Origin: Nitzschia sp. DOCU1
Taxonomy: Eukaryota; Bacillariophyta; Bacillariophyceae; Bacillariales; Bacillariaceae
Direction: 5' to 3'
DNA: 64,000 nucleotides
NCBI GenBank assembly: GCA_951394045.1
Contig: OX595985.1
Span: forward strand, 5,022,001-5,086,000
Shown here: in pieces, positions 25,061-37,056 of the stretch
How positions within the stretch are numbered: the first letter of the stretch is position 1
Layout: every line of letters starts with the position of its first letter
The notes under the pieces: generated by a model
Told to the model about the DNA's origin: nothing
The model's input: the letters and a program-made list of their open reading frames with translations, nothing else
The model's database searches: none
Translations under genes and position numbers: made by a program

Positions 25061-25676
25061 TGCCCTATCCCGGGGGTGACGATAAAGAAATAAAGACGAT
25101 TGTAATTGTGAGACCTATGTTATGTTCTATAGCTTGACTTCCAACAACAAGATTGACGAGAGGAAAGATTTTTGTCTTTCAAATATTTGCGACCGGTCGT
25201 TCATTTTGTGAACGACTTTCCCTGCGCGTAAGTAACGCGCATATATTTATTTATTCGAATATGTCGATTCGCCGATAGCGTCGCCTGTAACTAGGCGTCC
25301 CAAGTCTTGGCTAGCTACGACTCCTCGATACCCATGGTCTGAATTATTTCCTTGCCCTAAATACATCTCCTCTATTGGGCGATGAATATTTACTACTTAG
25401 ATTGTAGGCATGCCGTTGGCAAGGGACTCTATGAGTTAGTCGAATGTTACTATGCAATAGACTACAGAGCGCTTCCATGTGTAACGCTGCGACTCCTTTG
25501 ATCGCTGCGTCGGTGCGCCGTCAGCGACGACGTCATCGTTCGTTCGCGTTCGTGTCCGTTAGCCGTCTGTACGTCATCCGTCCAACGGACGACTCCGTTC
25601 GTCTATGACTACTAAGACTACCAGCATATGTGACTAAAAGGACTAAACTATTTATGCGTCTCTGTGGGGTATGGCA
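25061..25676 (-). repeat. GypA 5' LTR
   Basis: 616 bp with TG...CA ends. Its homologue in GypB is 618 bp. Only 25 nt separate the LTR from the gag ATG at 25035. Confidence 0.93.
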
Positions 25677-25871
25677 CTCTGCTCCGACTTTTGACAATTC
25701 CTTTACTTTCATCCATTCGAAATATCTGCCTTCTTTCTCCATTGTATCGCAGACACTACACACAAGAGGATGGTGCACGCCCTCTCCGTCGACAAAAATG
25801 CAAGAATGTAATGCACTCTCGAAATCTCGCACCAGTGCCATCTCTTCATCAGGGGTAGGATATCGTGCCAT
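25677..25871 (-). pseudogene. Gene 5' fragment cut by the GypA insertion
   Basis: A minus-strand frame starts at ATG 25871 and reads 65 residues (MARYPTPDEEMALVRDF at the start, a CSVC pair in the middle, ending ELSKVGAE) before running into the GypA LTR at 25676. The sharp change from a protein-like sequence into LTR sequence suggests an interrupted gene. The family was not recognised. The matching downstream part was not found and may lie in the gap. 25872-26502 is AT-rich with no gene recognised. Confidence 0.45.
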
Positions 25872-26502
25872 TGTGCTATTTGGTCTTTGTTGTGTTTCTA
25901 GTGCACTGTCTCCAGGATTATGAGGTTGTGACAGATCAGGTTAGAAATGAATCGATGACTCGCTCAATCGCTGACTTTCACTATGTATTGCCCAATTAAT
26001 TTCGGTGAGCTAGTTCAGCACATATTAGGTGAATTGAACCATGTAACCGTTCCTGTATGTTGACAATTGAACTCTAAATCGCTGCGCATCATGTGCTCTC
26101 AATATTACTTAATGATCGATCCTTTTTGTTCATGCATCAAGGTATAAATTAATAACGCCAACAAGTAATTTAGTTTTCTTTCAAAATCCTCAAAGGGGCG
26201 ACTTTGATTTAGTATACAACCGTATTTTAGAGTGAATCGCGCAATTAATTTTACATAGCAGTGAATTCGCTCAGCGCATTTGATTTTACATACAATCCTG
26301 TATATCATAACTTAATCCCTACTTAGTCCATTTCGCGCAATTGGTTTTTGATACAAGCTGATCCAGGCTGTGCATTGCTTTTATACGCACTTGTATGTCA
26401 GCATTCCTTCTCCCACATGACGACCATAGTATTATGCGTATCAAGGGAATAATGATTGCTGTGTGAATATGCAACCGTCGCCGAACCATAAAACGATCGT
26501 GA

Positions 26503-27315
26503 ATGTTTTCTGCTCTTTATCGCTCATTCAGAAACATTGCCCTCATCCTTATTGTCTCACAATTTTCCATTTGGTCTTACAACCATATCATGACAAGATC
26601 GAATCCAAGCCCTGCTGCTAAAATCCCGGATGAGCGTGCCTCTCAGAAGCAGGACCGTCCTGTTCAGAAGCAGAGCGTCCTCAAGTTCGCAAGCCCCCGG
26701 AAAGCTGGTAATGGGGTTCCTTCTCCCAAGAAGAAAGCTCCGATGAAAATTGCCTGTTACAACTTTTCCCCTGTGTTTTCCTTTGAAATTTACGTGTATG
26801 AGAAAACTCCGGATGATGACGGCTTCACCAATAGCATTAACCGCTATTTGCGCGACAAATTTGGTGACGAGAAACACGACTTGTTAGATGCCTGCAACTT
26901 CACCGAGTCTTTGGTTCGCCGTGTTCCACTTTCAGACAATGTGGACCAAACAAATGCCGGTAATCGATATTTGCGCCGTGTTTTTCTCCGTTACCCTACT
27001 GATGGAGAGTCCACCCCTGGAACTCGTCAACAAGGATTGTCAGCGTTGAAAGAATTCATTATGGACAAACGCTTTCATTCCTTTGTTCCCGATGCCATTG
27101 TATTGGAAGACCGTACGAATTACGACGCCGTTCCTCCAATTTCGATGGACAGGTTTATGCACAATGATGCTATTGATGCCGCAATCAGGCATGACATTGC
27201 GGAGAGCGAGTTGAATAGTAACTTCAAGACTCACTTTCCTGACTTGGCCAGAGTCTTGTGGCAAGGTCCCTATCCAAGTGAACTTGGTATTGAACTAGGT
27301 TTCAGGGCTGCCTAA
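26503..27315 (+). CDS. Hypothetical protein with N-terminal membrane anchor
   Basis: 270 residues. A hydrophobic stretch at about residues 11-27 (NIALILIVSQFSIW) follows a short basic N-terminus and suggests a signal anchor. Residues 30-80 are Lys/Pro/Ser/Gln-rich with a duplicated QKQDRPVQKQ word. From about 82 (MKIACYNFSPVFSFEIYVYE) on, the protein looks globular and ends LGIELGFRAA. No known family, catalytic motif or transposase signature was recognised. It stands alone on the plus strand, facing the 3' end of the broken gene X. The length of the uninterrupted frame and its globular composition support a real gene. Confidence 0.55.
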   Translation: MFSALYRSFRNIALILIVSQFSIWSYNHIMTRSNPSPAAKIPDERASQKQDRPVQKQSVLKFASPRKAGNGVPSPKKKAPMKIACYNFSPVFSFEIYVYEKTPDDDGFTNSINRYLRDKFGDEKHDLLDACNFTESLVRRVPLSDNVDQTNAGNRYLRRVFLRYPTDGESTPGTRQQGLSALKEFIMDKRFHSFVPDAIVLEDRTNYDAVPPISMDRFMHNDAIDAAIRHDIAESELNSNFKTHFPDLARVLWQGPYPSELGIELGFRAA

Positions 27316-27395
27316 GGTCCCCCCCTTGTGTTGATTGTGTCCATGAAAATTAAAATAAACAAATAACTCTATGTGTGAATACGGCTACTTTATTA

Positions 27396-27571
27396 GCGCA
27401 TTGAATTTTGGGTCTTTTGTATCCTCTTATAATCTCGTTAATCGTGTAATAGATGGCACAGTTCAAGGTCCACCTTCATTTTGGCGCATTGAATTTTGGG
27501 TCTTTTGTATCCTCTTATAATCTCGTTCATCGTGTAATAGATGGCGCAGTTCAAGTTGCACCTTCATTTTG
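27396..27571. repeat. Tandem duplication, 88 bp x 2
   Basis: Copies start at 27396 and 27484 with GCGCATTGAATTTTGGGTC and contain AATCTCGTTNATCGTGTAA and a TAGATGGC(A/G)CAGTTCAAG segment. They differ at only a few positions. They lie near the 3' end of gene X, facing the plus-strand hypothetical gene. Confidence 0.9.
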
Positions 27572-27589
27572 GCTGGACATTCATAGTAC

Positions 27590-29166
27590 AGTTCAGGCCT
27601 CTGTCTTCTCCCCCTCTTCACTCTCTCCAGCATATTCTTGGCCACCTTGTGGGTGATGGTCCATGTCCGATTCATGTTCTTCTCTCTCCTCCTCTCCCGT
27701 TTTTCCCTTCCTCCATTCCCAGTTTTTCGTTGTCCTCTTCCTCATTTTCATTTTCCTTGAATTCTTCACCATTCTCAAGGTCTACTTGAAAATTATCCAA
27801 CTTATTGGGCGCAATGCTTTCTGGCTCGTCCTTATCATCTTCATCTTCTGACGCGATGTATTGTTTATAATCTTTTCCTTTTGCTCCCCCCTGCAGTATT
27901 TGCAGCTTTTTCTTGGAGGGTTCCTTTGACATGGGAGAGCGTTTTCCAGCATCATTATCCAACTTGCGGCGCGCAACGCTTTCTGGCTCGTCCTTATCAT
28001 CTTCATCGTTTTCGTTTCTTCGGATCGTTTCTCTGGACTCGCACGACCTGGACCTCCTCCGAACTTTCGCTTTCCGCAACTGCCGACTTCTTTCTTCCTT
28101 CAGCCGGGGGAACCTGATTCACCTTGCCCTTCCTGGGTATTGGCTTCCCGCCAATCCCTAACAAAGACACTTCGCCACGTCCTTTGCCTGATATTTCTGC
28201 CCCTGAAGACTGGGGCCTAGGAACTTGTCGTTGTGGCGGCGCTTTCCTGGGGTCACTTTGCGCCATGCTTTTCCCTTGAGAAGGGGCGCCGTGTGGTGGC
28301 TTACTTGGGTCACGTCGCGCAATGGTTTTCCCATGGACACGAGGGTCACGTTGCGCACCGCTTTTCCCTTGAGAAGGGGCCCCGTGTGGTGACTTACTTG
28401 GGTCACGTTGCGCAATGGTTTTCCCATGGAGATGAGGGTCACTTTGCGCACCGCTTTTCACTTCAGGATGAGCCACAAAGCCTTGTCGCAAATTACTTAT
28501 GGCACGTTGCGCAACACCTTTCACGTGAAGCTTCGACTTGGGTTTCTCTTGTGCGATCTTCTTATCTCCCTCTCCCTCGTAGTGGGGGGGGTGTTTTCTT
28601 GGTCGGCTTTTGCGTCCCATCTTGAGCAGAGCTTTCAGCATTCTGCGGTGGTGTGCCCTGCTTCTTCTTTGCGATGGCTTGAACTTTCTGGACCAGTACT
28701 TCCTCGACGTCTTCGACACGACTTCTGGGGGCGCGTCTGTTGCTAATATTTCCTTCTACATTTTAATGTGGAATAGTGAGCCCAATATTTTGCGCAATGA
28801 ATTTCAGTCTTTTGGTTGACTTACCATTTTCCATAGTAGCATTCTGCTTGCTAAATACGCTACGAAGCCACTCGAAGCCTTCATCGACTTTCATTGTCAC
28901 TTCCGTCATGGTCTTTTCAAGTGCGTCCAGCCTGCCCTTGACGGTATTCTCGTTTGATGGTCGACCACGCGGCTTCTTCATTTTCTCGGCTTCTTCTTCA
29001 GACGTGAGATTGGGGTCATTATTCAATATAAAATTCCGAAGCGCAATGTCATACCCATACCCGAGATAGTATGGAATTGGCTTCTTTCTGCCCTTGAGAC
29101 TATCGTAAATTTTCCTGACACCCTTGATTCTCTTCCACTTATCCAAAACATTTCCTTGTTCTTCAT
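27590..29166 (-). pseudogene. Gene X, downstream part: AT-hook and tandem-repeat protein, split by LINE
   Basis: Continuation of the gene that starts at 41812. After the 16-bp target duplication (29151-29166) the exon runs to 28825: it reads GNVLDKWKRIKGV, then KKPRGRPS (an AT-hook that binds minor-groove DNA), then an amphipathic helix. A GT-AG intron (28756-28824, 69 bp) joins in phase to GNISNRRAPRSRVEDVEEVL. The frame then breaks at a run of eight G at about 28584-28591; beyond it comes a Lys/Pro-rich region with 31-residue repeats (HGKTIAQRDPSKSPHGAPSQ and so on). A second frame break near 28010-28030 precedes an acidic tail with repeated DEDDKDEPES words. The 3' limit is approximate. 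No overall family was recognised; a chromatin-associated protein is an inference from the AT-hook and charge. Confidence 0.6.
28240..28480 (-). repeat. Coding tandem repeat, 93-bp (31-residue) unit
   Basis: Two good units (HGKTIAQRDPSKSPHGAPSQ... and HGKTIARRDPSKPPHGAPSQ...) and a weaker third one upstream in gene X. Each unit contains two related half-motifs, GKTIAQRDP and GKSGAQRDP, so the array probably grew from a shorter ancestral repeat. Confidence 0.8.
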
Positions 29167-29290
29167 TAAAAAAAAAACTATAAGTCTATTTGTTAACCGG
29201 CAGGATATCGTCTACCCAACCCGGCCCTAGCACCTACCGCCTGTAGCGATGCGAGGTTGCTTCATACCCGTGAGGGTGGTGGAAAAGGGT

Positions 29291-32200
29291 TCATCCCAAG
29301 GGGTGTGCGATGCGTTTTGCCTGGGCCATGCTTGCTGTGATCGCTGGGGTCCAGATACCGATCCAGTCTTCCAATTGGTCAGGGGTGGGATTAGTCGCCA
29401 AATGTTGGGCTAGCGTGGGGTAGTACATGTGGCGGTCGGTAGGCATGGTTTGATCTCGCCATTCGTAGAGTTCGGTCAGTTTAGAGCGGAGGAATACAAG
29501 TCGCAATTCCCGTTGTTCAGTGGCATCTTTTCCGTGGCGTGCTTTGTTGCGAATTTCCCAAAGGTCAAACCATTTCTGTAGTAACGGGCTGCCAATTTGG
29601 CGGACCCAAGCTGATCCGTCGGAGGCTTTCTGATCCATGTGCAAGCGTGCTGCATATTCCCGATGGAGGCGGCTCCACTCGAGGCTCCATCGTGCTCGAA
29701 AGAGGTGTGACCATCCTATCCGATTCTGTGAGACGATGAGTTCCCGGTAGGCTTCAGGGTATTCCTCCGGATTGATGTCCTCTAATCCCTCGGTCGAAGA
29801 ATATCGCTGAGTATTGGATCTGAGGACGTGTATCTGGTAAAGTTTGTAATGCAGGTTACAATGCTGTGGTGCCAGACGCGGCGAGTTGCGCACGGGCATA
29901 ACATGATGTGGTCGGTCGTTTCCAGGGGGCAATCACAGCTTGGGCAACCTGCAGAATAATGTGCATTGTTGCGGTGGGCAATCTGACCTGTCGGGGCGAT
30001 TAAATGAAGATGTTTTACCAAAGTTGTCTGTTGCTTTCGGTGGCTGCGGAGAATCTGTTTGTAGGTCGGCCAGTTGACTTGAGCGTGGGTATTGTCTGCC
30101 CAAGTGAAGAGTTTCTCGTTGTATTTCATAAGTTTGGGAACTGTTGCTGCGTCGCGAATTCGGGTTTTGTAATAACTGGAGATAGAGTCGGTGCCGATAC
30201 AAAATTGGGCTTGCGTGGAGGGCAACATAGGAGCGTGGGGAATAACTTGACCATGCGTCAGTTGAAAATCGCTTGCCTGGTCGTCGGCCTCGCAGTTCAG
30301 ATTTGCGGAAAGAGACAATGTATTCCGGGGACGAGATTCATCCTGATGGCCCTTGACCCATGTCAAGACGCCCTCTGTGGGTAGCAACTGCCGCGATTGA
30401 ACAATCATATCAATCAAATCCCAATCTGGAGCAAGGGTGGCGTTCGGAACGTGATATTTCCAATGGGATTGTTTTGTCACCCGCTTAATCACGCTAGTGT
30501 TGTCGATGTAGTGGCGGAAGTTGGTCATGTATGCAATACCTGTGAATTGGGACAGACAATATAAAAACCGATAGAGGGCCAGAGCACCGTAGCCTTCAGC
30601 TCGAAAGGATTGGGGTCGCAATCCTGGAGCGGGCCCCCTGCCTCGAAATAGACGAGTGCCATCAAAACTTGCGCAGACGTACCCAAATGTGGCCGACAGA
30701 GCAATAACTGAGCCGTCGGACGCGACGCTAAAGGGACCGTTATTGAGCGACAACATGATTACTTCTGGGATGGCAAGCAGTTCGAAATGGGTAAGCATTT
30801 GCGCTTCCCACTCTGGAAGACTAGTAACCATTGCAGCAAACGTGCTCGTCAGGTCGATTGTGGCTCCGTCGGGCATGCGATAATTCAGCAGAGGGCGGTG
30901 ATCAGCGCCAGTAGGGAGGGCGTAGCATGGGAATCCGATAGCGTTTGTGGGAGGTGTAACCGGATCTAGGTTTTGGTAGCGACCTGGTTGGGTTGGCAGC
31001 AATCGATGGTAGCGGTCGCGGTCTATCTGAACATACAGAATATTGGTCTGGGGATCATGCACATAATTGGGACGACGGCGGCATTGGTCGTGGGTCACAA
31101 TCCACTCACGCAGAAACTGGTGGAGTCGGCCTTGGGGGTTCGAAAAGGTGCGCAAAAACTTACGCCAGGTTAACCACGCAGGGGAAAACGGGCGAGCTTG
31201 GTTAAACATTTCTGTGGCAATGGTGTGACGGTTAGCCACCAACGTTCCATCTTCAATTCCTGGCAGAATGTGAGTTCCCATGGAGTTGGATATATCCGCA
31301 ATCGTCACGACTTGGAGGAACCGTCGGCAGCTGTTGAGCCGGTCGAGAATGCGGGGGGAATACCCTTGATCGATGGCCATTTCCATCAAATACTGGTTGT
31401 GTACTCGGAGGGGTGGTGGCACGATATCGCTCTCGTCGGGAAGAGTAATGCTTGCGTCGATGGATCGAAGGAACTCGGTAACAGCGTTGATCCAAGCGGC
31501 GGGGTGGTGTGGTGCGGCTTTAGACGGATTCGACCATAAGAATTCGGATGTGCCGACGTACGCCTGTGCCCAACTTAGGGCTATGCGTAGGAGTTTGCCA
31601 GGTTGCCCACCGGGTGACCGCAGGTGTTTGAGGGCCATCAGAATTTGCAGCAGACCTTGCTCGACGTACAGCCTTCGAAAGCCCGCCCCTCCGAAGTGGG
31701 CCGTATCGGATGGACAGATGCATGTGGCTGTTGAAGCCGCTGTTACGAACAATGACTTGCATGAATCTGTTTTGGATGGCATCACAATCCGAAGAACGAA
31801 GGCAGGTTATCGGGAAGGGATACGTCAGGGACGGGAGGTACATGCTCACGTAGTACGTGCGAGCTTCGGAGGGCGTCAGAATGTTGCTGGAAATAATGTC
31901 GGCTTCGCGATCGCTTTTTAGTTTGAGATGGTGTTTCTGTGTTCCCATTCGATTTGCCGGATTGACATAACAACCCAGGGTCTTGTGCGATTCGTAGTTG
32001 GATTTCTGACGGACCTGAGATGGGATGAGTCCATGAAACAATGTAATTGGGGGTGCCGTGCGTCCTGCCACGAGGAACGGGGTTCCATCCTTTAGCCAAT
32101 CGCTTTGAATCAGATGGAACGAACATTTCGAAAATTCCAAAGCACCACCCGAAGCCCACAGTAAGTCGCTCCAGACTTTTGCATCCTGCTGCATGCGAGC

Positions 32201-32456
32201 ACACAGCTCCTCCGCCGTCGGTTGGACTTCGGCTGTAAAATCGTTTACGTTTACGCGCTGAGTGCAGTCGTCCACAAATCCAATCATATGGATGGTCAGC
32301 TGGTGTCGGCCCTTATGGGACACAAAGGTGGCGCCCGAGGTGACGGAGGCGAAGGCGTCAAAAAGAACCGAGCAAATGAAGCACCAAATTTGTGGAGAAT
32401 TGCCCGAGCCTTGTCCCGTTCCGTGGATTGGAAAGACCTCGCAGTGCTGGTACCAC
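29291..32456 (-). pseudogene. LINE ORF, 3' portion: RT core, RNase H, zinc motif
   Basis: Reading right to left after the CopD insertion: WYQHCEVF leads into GTGQGSGNSP (RT motif B) and HMIGFVDD (catalytic motif C). Next come a thumb-like region, then RNase H with ASDGS, FRAEGYG, YIDN and KGHQDE..NCEADDQA supplying the D-E-D-D set, then a CPSCDCPLETTDHIMLCPC zinc-type motif, and a C-terminal Trp/Arg-rich part ending at 29291. The frame shifts near 31.70 kb (a C/G-rich run) and near 29.80 kb, so the ORF is not translatable as it stands. Family membership is secure; clade is not assigned. Confidence 0.85.
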
Positions 32457-32690
32457 TGAATAAATCTAGTCATGCCAGTCCTAAAACCATCACGCTTATC
32501 ACGCTGTGTTATTGGGCATGCGAGTTGTTTTATTATCATTGCTAGGAAAACAAAAAGAGTGTGTGATTCCAAAATATCGTGTCCTCTCCTGCGCATGCAA
32601 GATTTAGATGTATTGATGGACTCATTGGACCACATCACGCAAATATTACGCATACGCACGTTATTACGCATGTATGACAGGATTCAAACA
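32457..32690 (-). repeat. CopD 3' LTR
   Basis: 234 bp, identical to the 5' LTR. Between it and the end of pol (32691-32819) is a 3' noncoding stretch with GCGGGGAC (minus strand) as a possible polypurine tract. Confidence 0.93.
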
Positions 32691-32819
32691 GTCCCCGCGA
32701 TGCGATTACACTCATCAAGAGCGGATCGGATCGGCAACTGTAGGTCAACTTCATGCAGAGGCCCGCTCAAAGGCTATTATTGGGGGGTGGGTATTTCAAC
32801 CCGGTCCTTTTGACCGTCA

Positions 32820-35800
32820 TCACCACAAGATTCGACTTATCAACTTCTTCAGTCTTGGTCCCGGTAGTAGCTTGGTTAGAATATCGGCAAGATTTGTCTC
32901 ACCATCTTCTTTTGCAATTCGAACAGTTCCAGCTGCCAATGCCTCCCGTACACGGTGGTAAGCAATGGCATTGTGCTTCTTCTTCAATGTACTCTCCGGC
33001 CGGGTAGAGTTCTTGACCACCGAGTCATTGTCGCAGAAGATATTAGCTGGACCGTCTATTGGGACGCCAAACATTCTCAGTTTGTAGCGCAGTCCTTCAA
33101 CCATCTCAATTGCTGTTTTCATCGCAATAAACTCTGATCCAAAAGTGGATGACTCAACAGTGTTTTGTCGTTTGGAATACCAAAGGATTGGCGCTCGGTT
33201 AATGAAGATGATAACCCTGGTGTGCGACCTCCTAGTGACGCGACACCCTGCATGGTCTGCATCAACAAACTGATTGACCACGCGGGCTTGGTATGTCACT
33301 GGGGATTGCTTCCTTTGCACCTGGGTAGAATTCACTCCAATCAACCCGTGCGAAACGCCTCTCGTCAAACACTGGCTCCGTGTCATCAAACACTAGAGTT
33401 GATCTTGGGTGCAGCTTGAGGTAGGCAAACACGTGAAATAGTTGCTCTAGATGCCCCTCTCTCGCTGATACCAAGTATCGCGATAGCATTGAAACCGGTG
33501 TCAGGATGTCCAATCTCCCGAGTTCGCAAATCCAACGAAGTACTCCAACAAGTCCTTGATAATAATTCAACCTGTCGGCATCAAGCTCTTGGGTCGCGTC
33601 TAGCTCTGGTCGGTATCCTGCTGCAAGGGGTGTAGTAACTTTAGTTGCCAGCCTTTTGCCAACAACTGCAAGCTCCTTTTCCACCTCAGCGATAGCTTTC
33701 TTTGTGTAGTTCTCCGAGCTGAGCGCCCATCTTGGCTTCTCCGGGTCTTCAGATCCTTCTATATACCACTTCTTGACATCTGCACCTAGGTACAAATCTG
33801 GTTCCTTGACGCTGCCGTCTTTCAGAGTGTATACTCTTCCCAATGCTTCCATGATTTCGGAAGGTCTTTCGGCTGCACATATGATGTCGTCAACATAGGT
33901 GATAACATACTGATAGTAACGTTCACCGCTGGCTCTCCTTGCGGGTCGCATCCAAACATCTGGATCTGCCTTGGTGCTCATGAAGCCGATGGATCTCAAG
34001 GTAGCAGCACAGTGATCTCTGAACCTGGCTCCGCTGCTAGGGAGCCCATACAATGCTCTTACAAGCTTTGCAGGTCTACCCTTATCGGATCCAAAAGCTT
34101 CGTCTGCTCGTATCCATAGCTTGGCATCCGTCTCGGCATTCAAATAGGCATTCTGGATATCTGCCGATAGGACTTCCAAGTCGTTGAGAGCCGCAAGTGT
34201 AAAGAAGATTCGCACTGAGTCTCGAGAAACTACAGAAGAGAAGGTTGACTCCTTTGGAGCATCAACTTCATTCCCATTTGCCACGAGACGAGCTTTCCTT
34301 TGGAGTGTCATCATTTTGATGTCAAACACCCAATGTAGGCGTAAGTATTCGTGGCCCAATGGTACTTTGTCCTCGTCGTTGAATTCGAAGGCAACTCGGA
34401 CGTTCTTCATCTCCTTCTCTATTGCTTCCTTCCAGTAGTTGTCCCCATCTTCTTTATCAAAACGCAGGGCCTCTTGGACTGTCTTTGGCAGCCGAATTCC
34501 ATATTTGTGAGTGCGCGACCAATACTTCTTCTTGACTTTTCCGATTATTCTATCACGTTTCCGTAAGACATCTCGGATCCACCAGGCAAAAGCCGGTTCA
34601 TGCTCCAACTTGTTGCCAACAGCATATTCGGCTAGCTCGACAGGGTATCCTTCTTTAACTATTCGCAATGGAATCCATTCAGAAGTCCCGTCTTTCCATT
34701 GGATCAGGAGCTCCCATCCCTTCGTCGTCCGCTTGGGCATCTTATTTCCTGACTTGGAAGTATACCAGCCATCTGCCGCCTTTATTGCAGAGTCATCTGA
34801 ACGGTGGTCAATGATCTCATCAATTAGTTGGAATGATCGGCCTTCTTCATCAACTTGGGAATACAGGTGCTCCGCTATTAGGTTGGCTTGGTAGACTTCA
34901 GTGGCACCGTCAGGAAACTCCACCTCATATTGTCGGGTGTCGAGAATTGGGTTCTCTGCTCTCGTTCCGACTGGGTTTCCATCGTCATCCTTGACTCGCC
35001 TCCTGATAGTCCCTCGCTCCAGCTCGCCATTCCTAGGCAAAAGCACTTCTGCCGTCAAATAATTATCAAAGCTGTCAGGGGTGAAGTCATCAGCCTCCGG
35101 GCGATTCTGCCCTTCTTGATCTAACTCTATAGCTTCATCAGGTTCTTCAAATAGGTCCCCGTAATCTGGCAAGTCTGGTGGGAATTCTATTTCACCGTTG
35201 ACCGCCTCTTGATTGGTTCCCAATAGTTCCCTGACTCTTGCATCAAACGCATCTCTCTCAGCATTCTTGGTTGTCACGTCAAAGTCTTCTCTCGGAATAG
35301 ACCAGACTGTTGAGCGCACTATTGGCCTGCACGATCGGGGCAAGATCCAGCTTGCATCTCCACCACCAACTTCATCGGCAGCTCCAAGCCATCGTCCAGT
35401 CTTTGTTTCTCCATCACCATCTAGGTAATAGATCCAATCGTACCACTTGTGCTGAACGAATGTTGAAATATCTGGGGTCCACCCCATGACATTCTCAAAT
35501 GGAGTGCGTCCCCGTTCCGATGGTATTGATGATGCTGTTCGTGCTCGTATCTTGGCCACATGCTCTCCCAAGTAGCACCATAGGCGTTTTGGAGACTTGG
35601 TCTCGTGGGTGAACCTTCTAATCATCCGTTTCAGTTCCCGTATCTCGCCTTCTGCCCGGTTCTGCCACGGTGACGCCGGTTCAGTTAGGGTCTGGTGTAT
35701 GTGATATTGCCTGAGAGTCTTCCTCCATGCCGTATTAATTTGTCCCTGCTCTGGAGCTCCATCAACGATCAAACGTTCTGGTATTCCAATTGTCTGGATA

Positions 35801-37056
35801 AAGTGCACAAGCGCGTTGTTTGCTTCGGACTTGGCACGCATTGTCCAGAATGTGCTGAAACCCTTCCCATTGGTTGTGATCTGGGCATACTTGTCGCCCC
35901 GAATGCTCCTGACTGGGAAGATGGCAGTGTCAGAATAGAAGGGTCCTGGGATCCTCCTTTTCCTGATATGAGGTTGCGCTGTTCGAAACCGCCGTTCCAC
36001 AGGGTGAATTGCCTTTCTCAATCCTTTCTGAGTTGATACTTCAATCGTTTGCCTTGCTCGTTCCAAACCAATCTTCCATCTTGATGAGAGCAATTCAGGT
36101 TCGAGGTCAGCTCCTCGCTGGGGAGTTGTTGCTGCCACGTCCCGAGTTGTTTCATGGCGAGTAATGCAATTGAGACAGCAGGTGCCAATTACACATCCAG
36201 CTGCTCTTTCACAACAAAACACTCGATGCCCTGCTCTCACAGCAAAGATTGAAAAGTTTTGAAAGTTTTGAAATCCAGCATCGGTCATAACGTCCCCGTG
36301 TGGAAAGTAGCTTGGATTGTGCTGTACGAGTCGATCAAATAACCTGTTGTCGTGCGCAATCTCTATTGTAGAGATGTTTCTGATGGTCTGAGGAACACTC
36401 GCCTCTTCTTCCATAATATATTCAGGTTGAGAGCTAAGAGAACCAATTGTTGAGTCAGTCAATCGCTCTTCTGTGTGAGCAAAGTCAGAACTCTTAGGAT
36501 CCCATGGTCGGTCTTCCGTCATTTCAATTCTTGGAGTGAGTTGTAGTTCCTCATCGGTGGGTTTTCTCAGGGGAATATAGGATATCACGCCATGCATGTA
36601 GAGTGGCATTTCAATTCCGTCAGTGGTAATGATTGAATGTGAAGATGTTGTGTCAAACTGCCTTGGGCAGTCATTGACGGTATGCCCTGCAGCACGAATC
36701 TGATTTGGATTGAGCAATGAATTTGCTAGTCGGTCACCAAGGTACATGGTCTCATGAAAGATGAGAACAAATGTTTGTCCTGATCTAGGGCAATCATACG
36801 CAGCAGCACAAGTGCCCACTGGAATGTTTGCCAATGGCATTTGTTCTGGCGAAAAGGAGTGCACTGTAACGACATTACTAGGGTTATGCTCTAACAGAAT
36901 CATGTTTGCCCCACCGACACAAGTGTCGGCGTGAGTATCCATGTCTGCTCGAGTCACTGCCGTATAGTCCGTTTGATTGCTTCCAACAAGTGACACATAG
37001 CGAGCCAAGTCCCGCCGCCGCCATTGATTTACTGGGCGGGAGGCTCGTAGCCGCAC
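32820..37056 (-). pseudogene. CopD pol (protease, integrase, RT, RNase H) with one frameshift
   Basis: Begins in frame directly after the gag TGA. Order: protease with DTHADTC in place of the usual D(S/T)GA, an HHCC-like region with clustered Cys/His, integrase core (FYSDTA, VDGAPEQ, AEGEIRE as the D-D-E set), RT with YVDD (ITYVDDIICAAE), and RNase H (VDADHAG, SEFIAMK, FCDND). The frame breaks at about 33280: the upstream frame ends PRGQSVC and the downstream part continues as NQFVDADHAG in another frame. Comparison with CopA and CopB suggests a small deletion just before the RNase H motif. All other domains are intact. Confidence 0.9.
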
